Source: Oceanobacillus jeddahensis (GTDB lineage Bacteria; Bacillota; Bacilli; Bacillales; Amphibacillaceae). From it: a stretch of DNA of 64,000 nucleotides. Position 1 is the stretch's first letter; each line of letters opens with the position of its first letter. The stretch spans positions 1 to 64,000 of the forward strand of contig NZ_CCDM010000006.1 in assembly GCF_000750635.1 (NCBI RefSeq). Reading direction: 5' to 3'. The notes under the pieces were generated by a model. That model made no database searches and had not been told where the DNA came from. It saw only the letters and a program-made list of their open reading frames with translations. Positions 38,616 through 48,493 of this stretch are shown here, one piece after another. Made by a program: the position numbers and the translations under genes.

Positions 38616-39974
38616 ATGTCTTCAATGGGTTTAATATTAATAACTATTTTAGGTATAGCGGTTCTACTATATTTAATTATGCATTCAAAAATGCAGGCAT
38701 TTTTAGCTTTATTAATCGCTAGTATCCTCATCGGTCTTTTTACAGGGATGGAGCCAAGTTTCCTATTGGAAGTAATAGAAGATGGAATGGGAGGTACCCT
38801 AGGATTTATAGCAATTGTAGTTGGGCTTGGTGCAATGTTCGGAGAAGTACTTAGAGCATCTGGAGGTGCTGAGCGTTTAGCTTTTACACTTGTTGATAAG
38901 TTTGGAGAAAAACGTGCACAATGGGCGCTGGGTTTAACAGGATTTATTGTAGCTATTCCAGTATTTTTAGATGTTGCCCTTGTTATTCTGATTCCTATTC
39001 TTTATAGTTTGGCAATGCGTACAAAAAAGTCATTACTTTACTATGGAATTCCACTTTTGGCGGGTTTAGCAGTAGCTCATGCGTTTATCCCGCCTACACC
39101 TGGACCAATTGCAGTTGCATCAGTACTTGGCGTAGATTTAGGTTGGGTAATGTTATTCGGTATCATTGCTGGTATACCAGCAATGATTATAGCTGGACCG
39201 ATATTCGGCCGTTATATTGGGAAAAGAATTCATGTCGATGTTCCTGAGCACATTCAAGAGGAAGAAGAAGCAAGAAAAAAGGATGGTGGGGAACGAAAAG
39301 CTCTTCCAAGCTTTGGTTTAATTTGCTTCCTTATTCTTTCGCCGTTAGTTTTAATTTTATTCAATACAGCAGGCGACGTCATATTAAATGATAGCATTTT
39401 CAAAGAAGTCATTACGTTTATTGGACACCCGTTTGTGGCTCTAATTATTGCAACACTTTTATCCATGTATTTCCTTGGTAAACGACGTGGTGTGACAAAA
39501 AATGAGATGCAATCCATGACAACAAAAGCACTGGAACCTGCAGGAATTGTTATTTTGATAACAGGAGCAGGCGGTGTTTTCAAAGAAGTGCTTATTGAAA
39601 GCGGTGTCGGTGATGTGATGGGAGAAATCATGGCTGCTTCCGGATTCCCGCTTGTATTGCTTGCGTTCCTTATTGCAACATTTGTCCGTGTTGCTCAGGG
39701 TTCAGCAACTGTAGCAATGATTACAGCAGCAGGATTAGTCTCACCTATCCTGGAAATGGCTAATCCGTCTCAACCAATGCTGGCATTGATTACGATCGCT
39801 ATTGCATCTGGATCAACTGTTCTTTCCCATGTGAACGATTCCGGCTTCTGGCTTGTTAATCGTCTGTTCGCCATGTCAGAAAAAGATACGCTCAAGTCAT
39901 GGACCGTGATGGAAACAATTATTGGGGGAGTAGGATTCCTGGTTGTGTTTATCATAAGCTTTTTCATTTCATAA
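38616..39974 (+). CDS. GntP-family gluconate/sugar-acid:H+ symporter
   Basis: A 452-residue permease with 12 or more membrane segments. GntP family features include PVFLDVALVILIPI, AHAFIPPTPGPIAVA near 150 and RVAQGSATVAMITAAGL near 352, then SHVNDSGFWLV. The final gene of the galactonate cluster, it most likely imports D-galactonate or a related aldonate. AGGAGGG precedes the ATG. A clear terminator follows. Confidence 0.9.
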   Translation: MSSMGLILITILGIAVLLYLIMHSKMQAFLALLIASILIGLFTGMEPSFLLEVIEDGMGGTLGFIAIVVGLGAMFGEVLRASGGAERLAFTLVDKFGEKRAQWALGLTGFIVAIPVFLDVALVILIPILYSLAMRTKKSLLYYGIPLLAGLAVAHAFIPPTPGPIAVASVLGVDLGWVMLFGIIAGIPAMIIAGPIFGRYIGKRIHVDVPEHIQEEEEARKKDGGERKALPSFGLICFLILSPLVLILFNTAGDVILNDSIFKEVITFIGHPFVALIIATLLSMYFLGKRRGVTKNEMQSMTTKALEPAGIVILITGAGGVFKEVLIESGVGDVMGEIMAASGFPLVLLAFLIATFVRVAQGSATVAMITAAGLVSPILEMANPSQPMLALITIAIASGSTVLSHVNDSGFWLVNRLFAMSEKDTLKSWTVMETIIGGVGFLVVFIISFFIS

Positions 39975-40010
39975 TTAGCAATGTAAATAAAAGTTTACCA
40001 ACTTATAGAG

Positions 40011-40046
40011 TACTCTCCTTTTGTAATTCGGGAGAGTATTTTTATT
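40011..40046 (+). terminator. Terminator of the galactonate operon
   Basis: TACTCTCC (40011-40018) pairs with GGAGAGTA (40031-40038) and is followed by TTTTTATTTT. Confidence 0.85.
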
Positions 40047-40153
40047 TTATAGATTTTATTTCAAAATACAGATAATTCAAGTTATAATCGTTGTGTTAAA
40101 TAGATTTTTAGTTTATTAAAATGAGAAGCTTATAAAAAGGGAAGTGAAAAAGG

Positions 40154-41071
40154 ATGGATAGTATAGCTCTTTTAAAAGAATTTGGATTTTATGTAGCAGA
40201 GGAACAAAAAAGTATTTACCCATTTTCTCCAGTCTATAAGATTCAAAACTATATTATAAAAAGAACACAGTATCCTTTGGAAAGAGCATGGAACCTCGTC
40301 AGGTATAGTATGTATTTAAAAGAAAAAGGCGTTTCCGTAGTAACACCGGTAAATCTAAAAAGCAGTAATCCAAAACAAATAGATGATGCATGTTATATTT
40401 GTTATCCATTTATTAATGGAAGCAGCTATCAAGGAACAGAAGCTGAAATTATCCAGGCTGGAGAGCTTCTTGGGCGTATTCATGCACTTTCTTCTTTAGG
40501 AAATACTTTTGGTTTAAGCGAATATGATGTTTTTGATTTTTATCATCATGAAGTGGATGATCACATGAAGAAAATCAGTAATTTTGCCAGTATTTATCAA
40601 GCAGATATCAATATTCAAAAGCTTAAAGGTTTATTGCATACCGCGGTGGAAAATCAGGGGAAATTAAAAAACATGTCATTAAATTGGTTGGAAACACCAC
40701 ACGACTTTAAAGCAAATAACCTTGTATTTCAAAACAAACCGGTTCTTATTGACCCAGATAATGCTGTGTGGATTCCCCGCATATTTGATTTGGCATTGGT
40801 ACTATTATTGTTTCATAATGAATTGTCTTCCGCTCCCAACCGTACTTTTACACCAATGGAATGGAAAGTATTTTTAGAAGGTTATTTGAAGCATCAAACA
40901 TTGACAAATGGAGAAATAAAAGCTTGGGAGGAAGCTGTTTTACATGTATTCTTAGACGAAGTTATGTGGTTGATGGCTGAAGTGGAAGAGGATTGGGAAA
41001 GGCAAGACCAAAGAGATTTGTTTAACAGTGTGGTACAAACGTTATTTCATATAAAGGATTATCCTATTTAA
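40154..41071 (+). CDS. Aminoglycoside phosphotransferase (APH)-family kinase
   Basis: A 305-residue protein of the APH/choline-kinase fold. The catalytic loop TPHDFKANNLVF (His-Asp and Asn) and the metal-binding LIDPDNA are present, and GELLGRIHAL is typical of the family. Such kinases act on antibiotics, choline-like compounds or metabolites; the substrate cannot be told. AAGGGAAG precedes the ATG. It stands alone after the galactonate operon. Confidence 0.82.
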   Translation: MDSIALLKEFGFYVAEEQKSIYPFSPVYKIQNYIIKRTQYPLERAWNLVRYSMYLKEKGVSVVTPVNLKSSNPKQIDDACYICYPFINGSSYQGTEAEIIQAGELLGRIHALSSLGNTFGLSEYDVFDFYHHEVDDHMKKISNFASIYQADINIQKLKGLLHTAVENQGKLKNMSLNWLETPHDFKANNLVFQNKPVLIDPDNAVWIPRIFDLALVLLLFHNELSSAPNRTFTPMEWKVFLEGYLKHQTLTNGEIKAWEEAVLHVFLDEVMWLMAEVEEDWERQDQRDLFNSVVQTLFHIKDYPI

Positions 41072-41129
41072 ATAAGAAGATATGTTGCAATATTGTAACC
41101 AAAAAATAAATAAAATGAGGAGAGGTAAT

Positions 41130-41533
41130 GTGGATATAAAGAAGCAGTTGTACAAGGAAGCAGTGAAGTTAATAAAAAATAGATACCAACTGGATGGGGT
41201 GGTGCAGCCGCTATATATACCGAATCAGGACAGATATTAACGAGTGTGGCTCCTGAAGTGTTGAATCCTTCTACCGAATTATGTATGGAAACAGGTGCTA
41301 TTTTAGAGGCTCATAAATTGAATACGAAAATAACTCACTCGATTTGTATAGGCAGAGAGGACGAAAATGCTGCATTCCTTATTTTAACACCATGTGGAGT
41401 TTGTCAGGAACGTCTGTTTTACTGGGGGGAAGATGTGAAAGCGGCTGTAACAAATATAGATAACGAATTGCAATTTAAAACGTTGAAAGAACTTCAGCCA
41501 TATCATTGGTATAAAGCTTATGAAGAGGAATAA
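41130..41533 (+). pseudogene. Cytidine deaminase-like gene broken by a one-base deletion
   Basis: The intact part from 41246 shows the zinc-binding CMETGAI (about 41284) and TPCGVCQERL of cytidine deaminases. The family N-terminus is in another frame: a GTG at 41130 (after AGGAGAGG) reads MDIKKQLYKEAVKLIKNRY and stops at 41239. Adding one C at the CC around 41185 restores the family sequence RYPTGWGGAAAIYTESGQ and joins it to the intact part. The product would be about 135 residues, typical for the family. Either an authentic pseudogene or a base missing in the assembly. Confidence 0.8.
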
Positions 41534-41654
41534 AATGCAAACTCACTCTGGTTATGAAGCATACTTCCCGGCCTTATATTAGTTTTTCAGCAGATAAATA
41601 AGGGTATAGGTAATAGAAGGAAGAGAAGACTTTTAGAGTGCAGGAGTGTGTAAG

Positions 41655-42401
41655 GTGACTTTAGGAGCGTTTATTGTTGGGATTATATTGATTACAATTC
41701 ATTTATTAACAAACCAGATCCTGCCTTCTGATCGGATAAAAAGAGATCGTTGGTTGTCCTTGTCCGGAGGGATTGCAGCTGCATATATATTTGTCTATGT
41801 GCTCCCGGCTTTCCATGAAGAACAGGCAAGCTTGGAAGATACAGACGGATTGGCCATGGAATCAGAGCTATATTTCGTCGGATTAATTGGTATGCTGCTT
41901 TTTTTCGGTATTCAGAATTTAGTAAATCGTTCTTTGAATAGATCAGAGAATAAATCTGATGAAGCTGAGACAAAAGTTATAGAAAGACGCGTTTTTTGGG
42001 TGCAAATTTTCTTTTTCAGCATTTATAATATGTTAATTTCATTTGTTGTTATTCAATCTCAGGTACAAGGAGTTCAGGTTGCTTTTTATTCTTCAGCTAT
42101 CGGACTTCACTTTTTTGCAGTAGCTCATGATATGTGGAGAGAAAATTCAGAAATGTACAATAAGTATGGGCGGTATGTGTTAGCAGCAGGGATAGTTGTT
42201 GGATGGCTGGTTGGCTCATTTGTAACATTTGATACACTTATTCTCGCTATTATTTTCTCTTTTATTTCAGGTGCGATGATTTTAAACGTTATAAAATATG
42301 AAATGCCGGCGGAAAGAGAAGCGCACTTTAAATGGTTTTTAACAGGAGCAATAGGATATTCACTTATTGTTTTGATGTTAAAATTCTTTTTTGATTGGTA
42401 A
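41655..42401 (+). CDS. Multi-pass membrane protein of unknown function
   Basis: About 248 residues with seven or eight hydrophobic segments. Polar features are the loop after the third segment (SLNRSENKSDEAETKVIERR), and LHFFAVAHDMWRE inside the membrane half. I do not recognise a family with certainty; the helices and His residues recall ZIP-type metal carriers only weakly. Start: GTG at 41655 eight bases after AGGAG; the open frame begins at a GTG nine bases earlier. A strong terminator follows. Confidence 0.65.
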   Translation: MTLGAFIVGIILITIHLLTNQILPSDRIKRDRWLSLSGGIAAAYIFVYVLPAFHEEQASLEDTDGLAMESELYFVGLIGMLLFFGIQNLVNRSLNRSENKSDEAETKVIERRVFWVQIFFFSIYNMLISFVVIQSQVQGVQVAFYSSAIGLHFFAVAHDMWRENSEMYNKYGRYVLAAGIVVGWLVGSFVTFDTLILAIIFSFISGAMILNVIKYEMPAEREAHFKWFLTGAIGYSLIVLMLKFFFDW

Positions 42402-42423
42402 TAAGTTTTATCTACGTTTCTTT

Positions 42424-42460
42424 GTGAAAAAAGACGATCTATGGAATCGTCTTTTTTCAC
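42424..42460 (+). terminator. Terminator after the membrane protein gene
   Basis: GTGAAAAAAGACGAT pairs with ATCGTCTTTTTTCAC around a 7-base loop. The T-run in the right arm, and As in the left, allow action in both directions. Confidence 0.9.
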
Positions 42461-42598
42461 GTAAAGAAAGTATTTACATGTTAAAGAATAAAGTTAAGTG
42501 CAACAGTTTTTATGGGGGAAACAAATACAAAAACTTTTTGATGAGGCGAGTAAACACATCTTAGTTCAAAGTATTTGCTTAAAGGATTATTATATTTA

Positions 42599-43792
42599 TC
42601 AATCATAAGCATTCTCAGAAGCTCTAAATAAAGACTTGTCCTCTATTTTATGCGTAACAAACATAAGAATCACTCCAAAGAAAATCATACCGCCAGCAAC
42701 AAAAGTAATTTCTCTGAATGAAAAATGGTTGGTCAATAAGAGACTTCCTAAAGTTGCACCAATGGAGTTTGCTAAGTTAAACACGGACGCAGCAATCGTG
42801 CCGGACAAAGCAGGTGCCTCGGTAGCTGCCAGAATAATCTTTGCATTTAATATTGGTGTTGTTCCAAAGGTACCAGCGCCAAATAAGAAGCAAGCAACAT
42901 AAGTGAAGAATGGGTTTGCGAGTAAGAAAGTAAAGCTGAGCAGTACAGTGCCTAAAATAGCCATAGCTACAATTAAGCGTTCTGTCAGCACCTCAGGTTG
43001 AATACTTCCGGAAACAAAATTCCCTATCACAGCACCAAGCCCAAATAAAAATAATCCAATCGTGATACTTGTTACATCAAAGCCTGCAATTTCTCTTAAC
43101 ATCGGCTCTGTGAACGTATAGGCGGTAAATACGCCGGAAAAACCGAAGACAATAACGGCAATTAGCATCCAGACATTCTTATTTTTTAATATAGCCATTT
43201 CATTTTTTAATTTAGGAATTTCTTTTTGTTTAATATCTGGTGTGACGATCAAGAGACCAATTAAATTGATAAGTCCCATCAATGCGATAAACCAGAATAC
43301 GAGTCTCCAATCAAGCATGCCGCCGATATAGGAACCAAAAGGTACGCCCAGCATAATAGCGATCGTAAGTCCTCCCTGGACAGCAGCGATGGCGCTTGTG
43401 CGTTTATGGGGCGGTGAAATGTCAACCGCCATACTCATACACAGTCCAAAAAATGGAGCATGCATCGTTGCAGAAAGTAATCTGGAGAGAAGCAGAATTT
43501 CAAAGTTTGGTGCAGTAGCTGCAATAATATTACTTATTATAAAAATGGCCATTAGTGCGATTAATAATGGTTTTGGTGAAAATTTTACGGTTAATGTTCG
43601 AAGCACCGGTCCACAAATAGCAACACTGATCGCATAAACGCTGAGCAATAACCCTGTTGTTGACACGGCTACGTCTAAATCAGCAGCAAATTGGGTTAAT
43701 AAACCAGTAACTGCATATTCTGTCATGCCAATCGCAAATGTGCCAATCATAAATATAGTTAAAATCGTAGTGCGAGAGAATTTCATTGTCAT
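42599..43792 (-). CDS. MFS transporter (DHA1-type exporter)
   Basis: About 397 residues with 12 predicted helices. The N-terminal TEYAVTGLLTQFAADLDVAV and RLLSATMHAPFFGLCMSMAVD are typical of the AraJ/YdhP-like arabinose-efflux and drug-exporter group. Substrate unknown. Start: ATG at 43792 eight bases after GGGAG; the TTG six bases upstream is too close to the site. Divergent from the VOC gene; the gap 43793-44034 shows no gene (a 62-codon frame there lacks a ribosome site). Confidence 0.88.
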   Translation of the reverse strand: MTMKFSRTTILTIFMIGTFAIGMTEYAVTGLLTQFAADLDVAVSTTGLLLSVYAISVAICGPVLRTLTVKFSPKPLLIALMAIFIISNIIAATAPNFEILLLSRLLSATMHAPFFGLCMSMAVDISPPHKRTSAIAAVQGGLTIAIMLGVPFGSYIGGMLDWRLVFWFIALMGLINLIGLLIVTPDIKQKEIPKLKNEMAILKNKNVWMLIAVIVFGFSGVFTAYTFTEPMLREIAGFDVTSITIGLFLFGLGAVIGNFVSGSIQPEVLTERLIVAMAILGTVLLSFTFLLANPFFTYVACFLFGAGTFGTTPILNAKIILAATEAPALSGTIAASVFNLANSIGATLGSLLLTNHFSFREITFVAGGMIFFGVILMFVTHKIEDKSLFRASENAYD

Positions 43793-44034
43793 TTTCAACG
43801 CTCCCTTTTTTCGTTTTTTCGCGAAACATTGTTCCTATATTAGAGGATGCGAGACCTGTTGTCTAGGCATCTGTTTAATAAAAATAAAGAAATAATTTTC
43901 AGATTAATGGAAACGTATAGCATTGGAGAATATAAAGATACAAGATATACAAAAAGCAAATTAAAAGAAACAGATGAGATATTAAAATGGTATAGTAAAA
44001 GTATCTTGATACTTTTAAGAAGGAGGAAAATATA

Positions 44035-44952
44035 ATGACATCAAACTCCAAAAATATCGTGCCGCATCTCTGGTTTGACAAGGAAGCAAAAGAAGCTGCC
44101 GCATTTTACACGTCTGTTTTCCCGGATTCTCAGGTTTGCAGTGAAATTGTTGTGAAGGATACACCATCAGGGGATTGTGATTTGGTTTCTTTTGACTTAT
44201 GGGGGCAACGTTTTATGTCTATCAGTGCCGGCCCATATTTTTCATTTAATCCGTCGATTTCTTTTATGGTTAATTTTGATCCTGCAAGAGATGAGCATGC
44301 ATCCAAACGGATAGAAGAGGTTTGGGAGAAGCTGTCGGATGGCGGCCAGGTATTGATGCCGTTTGATGCGTATCCTTTCAGCGAAAAATACGGCTGGATT
44401 CAAGATAAATATGGAGTCTCCTGGCAGCTTATTCTGACCAATCCAGAAGGGGAGGAAAGGCCGCCGATATTGCCATCAATGATGTTTACTGGAGAGAATG
44501 CAGGTAAAGCAGAAGAAGCGGTGCAATGTTATTTATCCATTTTTAAAGACAGTAAAGAAGGCGTATCGGCTAAGTATCCTGCCGGCATGGAACCAAACCA
44601 GGAAGGAACTGTCATGTTTTCTGATTTTATGCTTGAGAATGTCTGGCTGACAGCAATGGATAGTGCATTGGAGCATGGTTTTCAATTTAATGAAGCAGTC
44701 TCCCTGCTTGTGAACTGTGATACACAGGAAGAAATCGATTATTATTTTGAACAACTATCAGCAGTTCCGGAAGCAGAACAGTGCGGATGGCTTAAGGACA
44801 AGTATGGAGTGTCCTGGCAAATTGTCCCGAAAGATCTGGATGAAATGATGAGCGAGCATGCAACACAGGAACAAATTGACAGAGTGAATCAGGCGATGAT
44901 GCCAATGAAAAAATTAGATATGAAGACATTGCGAAAGGCATATGAGGGGTGA
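44035..44952 (+). CDS. Tandem VOC (PhnB-like) protein
   Basis: A 305-residue protein of two PhnB-type VOC domains. NIVPHLWFDKEAKEAAAFY opens domain 1, and both domains end in a block like DKYGVSWQLI (about residues 123 and 258). PhnB-like proteins lack a settled function. The ATG at 44035 has AAGGAGG upstream. A DUF1801 gene follows and overlaps at the ribosome site only, so both are probably one operon. Confidence 0.87.
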   Translation: MTSNSKNIVPHLWFDKEAKEAAAFYTSVFPDSQVCSEIVVKDTPSGDCDLVSFDLWGQRFMSISAGPYFSFNPSISFMVNFDPARDEHASKRIEEVWEKLSDGGQVLMPFDAYPFSEKYGWIQDKYGVSWQLILTNPEGEERPPILPSMMFTGENAGKAEEAVQCYLSIFKDSKEGVSAKYPAGMEPNQEGTVMFSDFMLENVWLTAMDSALEHGFQFNEAVSLLVNCDTQEEIDYYFEQLSAVPEAEQCGWLKDKYGVSWQIVPKDLDEMMSEHATQEQIDRVNQAMMPMKKLDMKTLRKAYEG

Positions 44953-44956
44953 AGAG

Positions 44957-45379
44957 ATGTATCAGTTAAAAACGAAAGAAACAGATAATAGTGTAATTGA
45001 ATTTATTGAGCAAGTCGAGCAGCCTAAAAAGCGGGAAGATGCATACCGCCTGCTGGATATATTTACAGAAACAACTGGCTTTGAAGCAGCTATGTGGGGG
45101 CCGAGTATTATCGGCTTTGGCAAGTATCATTATAAATATGACTCGGGTCATGAGGGAGATGCGCCATTAGTGGGCTTTTCTCCCCGAAAAGCGAAAATCA
45201 GTCTTTATTTTGCGACGGGGGATACCGAGCGCGAACACTTACTAGCGAAATTCGGCAAGCATACAACGGGTAAGGCCTGTGTGTATATTAATAAAGTAGC
45301 AGATATTGATGAAGAGGTATTGAAAGAATTGATTAAGCAGTCTGTACGGTTTTTACAGGAGAAATATCCAAACGAGTAA
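44957..45379 (+). CDS. DUF1801 domain protein
   Basis: A 140-residue soluble protein of the DUF1801/YdhG-like fold. Typical are the W/G-P pattern MWGPSIIGFGKYHY and the following FSPRKAKISLYF. Function unknown. The ATG at 44957 has AGGGGTGAAGAG upstream and starts four bases after the VOC stop; an in-frame ATG at 44942 is inside the VOC gene. Confidence 0.83.
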   Translation: MYQLKTKETDNSVIEFIEQVEQPKKREDAYRLLDIFTETTGFEAAMWGPSIIGFGKYHYKYDSGHEGDAPLVGFSPRKAKISLYFATGDTEREHLLAKFGKHTTGKACVYINKVADIDEEVLKELIKQSVRFLQEKYPNE

Positions 45380-45536
45380 GTATCCGTAAGATTGAAACCA
45401 GAAGGGTAAGATAAGCTATCATTGTCAACTTTAGAATAGCAAAGAAATTGTTAAATTTCACATTCATTCCATGGATAAAGTACCTTATCAAAAAGAGCAA
45501 TAGGAGAAACATAAGATCACGCATGTTGCTGTTATA

Positions 45537-45586
45537 AAGGGAGCAGAGAAATTGGTTATCTAACCTTTTTCTCTGCTCCCTTAAAT
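45537..45586. terminator. Bidirectional terminator between convergent genes
   Basis: AAGGGAGCAGAG (45537-45548) pairs with CTCTGCTCCCTT (45571-45582), with an inner hairpin GGTTA / TAACC. It separates the DUF1801 gene from the convergent GltS-like gene. The rest of 45380-45682 shows nothing else. Confidence 0.8.
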
Positions 45587-45682
45587 CGGTACCATTTGTT
45601 TGGAGAACTCACAAAATTATCAAATTTACAAATCAGTGATGTAACTCTTCTTTTGAAGTTAGGAGCATTGGCTTTTTAGATA

Positions 45683-47026
45683 TTATCCTGTTCCATCATC
45701 TCTGAATTTAATCCATTTTTTATAATAGGAAAAAATGAATATAATGAAACAAGCACCAATCGTAATGACCGTAAAAAGCCAATGTTGACCATTCAAGATA
45801 AATAAAGGTGCAAACGTAATAAGCATGATTTCTACAGGGGCGATAGGAATATATGCCAGACCGAATTCATCCAAAGTTTTACTTTCCAATTTAGGATCTA
45901 CCGTTCTTAATAATGCAATTCCCATTGCTACAGCACCTGTAATCCATCCGAAAGTAAAGATCCCTTTTTCAAACCAATTTTCTTGAAAATAATATTTTGA
46001 CACTACTTTATAGAAGAAATAGTTAAAGAGTATTCCAAAGATAAGTAAAATAGTAAATGGTACTACATTGTCAGCAACTACTGTAAGATTGATAGATGCA
46101 ATACCAAATGCGACAAGAAAGTCGGTAGCACTTCCGCCTATTTTGGACATCACGCTTTTATCAATGTAATCATCTGCTTTCGCAACCTGCATCAGTTGTC
46201 TTATCATTAGTCCTACTAAAAAAGAGAGTGCAAATGCAGGAATGACTAGGTTAGGATATAAAGATTCGCCCAATTGACTTAAATAATATCCAATTGTTGT
46301 AGCGAAAGCAACCAATCCTAAATGGAAACTCAAAGACTCGATAGAAATACTGGAGACTGTATCAGTTCCCATAGAATGACGTTTACCTTTAGGGATAAGT
46401 CCTGTTTTTAATTCTTCAGAGAGTCGATCGAAACTGCTGATATAATTTGCATAACCTTTGTTGGTACCGGATTTGATTAATGCTAGACCTACAGCAATAG
46501 ATAGTATTGCTCCTATCGTTGCTGAGGTCATAGCCAGAGCGGTGGCTTCCTCCCAACCTTGCTGAGCAAATGCATCTCCTAAAGCAGCTGCGGTTCCATG
46601 TCCTCCTACGAAACCAGCGGCGAATAATAAGCCGAATCCGTTATGCACATCGAATGTTGGCACAAGTAAAATAAGGGCGAAAAGCAGTCCACCTCCCCAA
46701 GCTAGGAGCATGATAATCTGGGAATAAGACCATAATGAACCTACTTTCCCCATGATTTCCGACCATTTAAAATTTTGGGTAGATAAAGGAAGTGCTCCTA
46801 ATACGACTGCAATCAGAATACCTGGATAATCACCAATAAAATCTGAAAATGGAATAATACCGAATCCATTGGGGCCAAAAATCAAACCTAAGATCCCCGC
46901 CAGTATACTTGCTGGCATGAAGGAACGCTGCAATAATCTTATTTTTGCTCTTAATACCACTGATAACACTAGTAGTAAAGATATTAAACCGATATCCGTC
47001 ACAATATTCCATACACTGAATTCCAT
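45683..47026 (-). CDS. GltS-like sodium/glutamate symporter-family permease
   Basis: A 447-residue permease with about 12 helices. The symmetrical repeats and GGHGTAAALGDAF (about 137) and FGWITGAVAMGIALLRTVDP (about 361) match the GltS sodium:glutamate symporter family. It probably brings in glutamate or a related dicarboxylate amino acid. GGGAGG precedes the ATG. It is downstream of the PrpD-like gene, 72 bases away, and belongs to the same unit. Confidence 0.85.
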   Translation of the reverse strand: MEFSVWNIVTDIGLISLLLVLSVVLRAKIRLLQRSFMPASILAGILGLIFGPNGFGIIPFSDFIGDYPGILIAVVLGALPLSTQNFKWSEIMGKVGSLWSYSQIIMLLAWGGGLLFALILLVPTFDVHNGFGLLFAAGFVGGHGTAAALGDAFAQQGWEEATALAMTSATIGAILSIAVGLALIKSGTNKGYANYISSFDRLSEELKTGLIPKGKRHSMGTDTVSSISIESLSFHLGLVAFATTIGYYLSQLGESLYPNLVIPAFALSFLVGLMIRQLMQVAKADDYIDKSVMSKIGGSATDFLVAFGIASINLTVVADNVVPFTILLIFGILFNYFFYKVVSKYYFQENWFEKGIFTFGWITGAVAMGIALLRTVDPKLESKTLDEFGLAYIPIAPVEIMLITFAPLFILNGQHWLFTVITIGACFIIFIFSYYKKWIKFRDDGTG

Positions 47027-47098
47027 TTTATGCCTCCCTCTTCACTTTATATATACGAACATTATTGAAAAAATATATAGATTTCATATAATAATGTG

Positions 47099-48430
47099 TT
47101 ATTTTAAAAGACTGGTCAATTCTTTTAAATTGGTTATACGCTCTAAATTAATGATTTTTTTAACGATTTCTTCTCTATGCGTATAATCAATAAAATTTTT
47201 GGAACATAAATGAAACTTATTGATTAAGTCATCCCATGACAGTGGATTTTCAGGATCTCCTTTAATCAATTTCACTTCCTTGGTAAACACGCTTTTATTC
47301 TTCATTTTAATCTTTACTCGAGCAGGTCTCTTGCTTGGAAACTCTTTTTCCATATCCTCGACGGGGATCATACGTATCTTTTTTGCTAGGTTGTATATAC
47401 TATCATTTTTTAAATGCTTTTCAGATATATGAGAAGGTTCAACTGCACCGTAATAAAGAGCAGTAGCAACAAGAAATGGAATACTATACTGTGCTGCTTC
47501 TGTCGTTTCTGGTTTAATATGATTAAGTGTTGTAGCCTTTTGAAATGTTTCAATAATGATTTCATCGATTTCTTTTAAATCAGGGTTAGATTCTTCCATA
47601 ATTTGAAGCACTGCGGTTATTGGTGAGTGCGCCCATTTGCAAGCAGGATATTGTTTAAAATAAGTATTTCTAATTTCATATTTTTCTCCCAATGTTTCGA
47701 AGGTTTTTTCTATATCACAGTTGTATAAATGTTTATCTATTAAAATGTTATCGGGCCCTGTGAACCCATGTTCAGCTAATGATACCCCCATAAATGCTGT
47801 CACAGCACCCCAACCGACACTTTCTTTTGTCATCGAACCAGCGGCAATGGATTTTCCACATTGTGCTGTCGGCCCGTAAACTTCACCGATTGTTAATGCA
47901 TTTTCTAATGTTTTTCCTGTTAAACTTTTCATTTTCGCTAAACCAGATGCGGAACCAAACAGCGCCCAGCCGCCAGAACCATAAAACAGTTGTCCGTGAT
48001 TGGAATTCATAACAATGCCACAACGAATCCCGACTTCATATCCTGTAACAATAGCTGTAATGAAGTCTTTTCCTGTACTATTTTTAGATAATTCACCTGC
48101 AGCTAATACTGGTGGAATAACCATACAACCAGGATGACCAACTGGTTCCCGATGTCCATCATCTATATCCATACAACTGGCCAAAGTTGCATTAATAAAT
48201 GTTGCTGCAAATGGAGAAACTGTTTTTTCAGTCCCCATTATGGAACAGTGTTCTTTGCCTCCTAGCCAATCAGCAGATTGAAAAGCAATATCAGAAGATT
48301 TACATTGGTATCCAGCGTAGGCTGAAGCTAAGAAATCTAATAAACTTTTTTTTGCCTTTGTAATGACTTCTGGTGATAAACGTTCATAGTTTTCATTCTC
48401 AATATAAGGTAGAACTTTTGATAATGGCAT
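47099..48430 (-). CDS. MmgE/PrpD family protein
   Basis: A 443-residue protein of the MmgE/PrpD family (2-methylcitrate dehydratase, cis-aconitate decarboxylase, iminodisuccinate epimerase). ASCMDIDDGHREPVGHPG near residue 84 is the active-site region. The regions YGPTAQCGKSIAAG and ACKWAHSPI follow. Activity cannot be assigned from sequence alone, and there is no citrate synthase nearby, which speaks against the methylcitrate cycle. GGAGG precedes the ATG. It forms a unit with the permease. Confidence 0.88.
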   Translation of the reverse strand: MPLSKVLPYIENENYERLSPEVITKAKKSLLDFLASAYAGYQCKSSDIAFQSADWLGGKEHCSIMGTEKTVSPFAATFINATLASCMDIDDGHREPVGHPGCMVIPPVLAAGELSKNSTGKDFITAIVTGYEVGIRCGIVMNSNHGQLFYGSGGWALFGSASGLAKMKSLTGKTLENALTIGEVYGPTAQCGKSIAAGSMTKESVGWGAVTAFMGVSLAEHGFTGPDNILIDKHLYNCDIEKTFETLGEKYEIRNTYFKQYPACKWAHSPITAVLQIMEESNPDLKEIDEIIIETFQKATTLNHIKPETTEAAQYSIPFLVATALYYGAVEPSHISEKHLKNDSIYNLAKKIRMIPVEDMEKEFPSKRPARVKIKMKNKSVFTKEVKLIKGDPENPLSWDDLINKFHLCSKNFIDYTHREEIVKKIINLERITNLKELTSLLK

Positions 48431-48493
48431 TATTTACCTCCGTTCGATTTATTTGCTTAATTCTTGTATAAAAGGGTGTTTGGGAGTAACTTA

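Noticed and set aside
42510..42560. Possible degenerate R1 fragment (GATGAGGCGAGTAAACACATC)
   Set aside because: Similarity to the loop of R1 (GATGGGGCGAGTAATCACAGC) is about 20 bases only, without the flanking hairpins.
43847..44035. 62-codon frame before the VOC gene
   Set aside because: No ribosome site for its ATG, a very basic tail and no known similarity; it ends on the VOC ribosome site region by chance.
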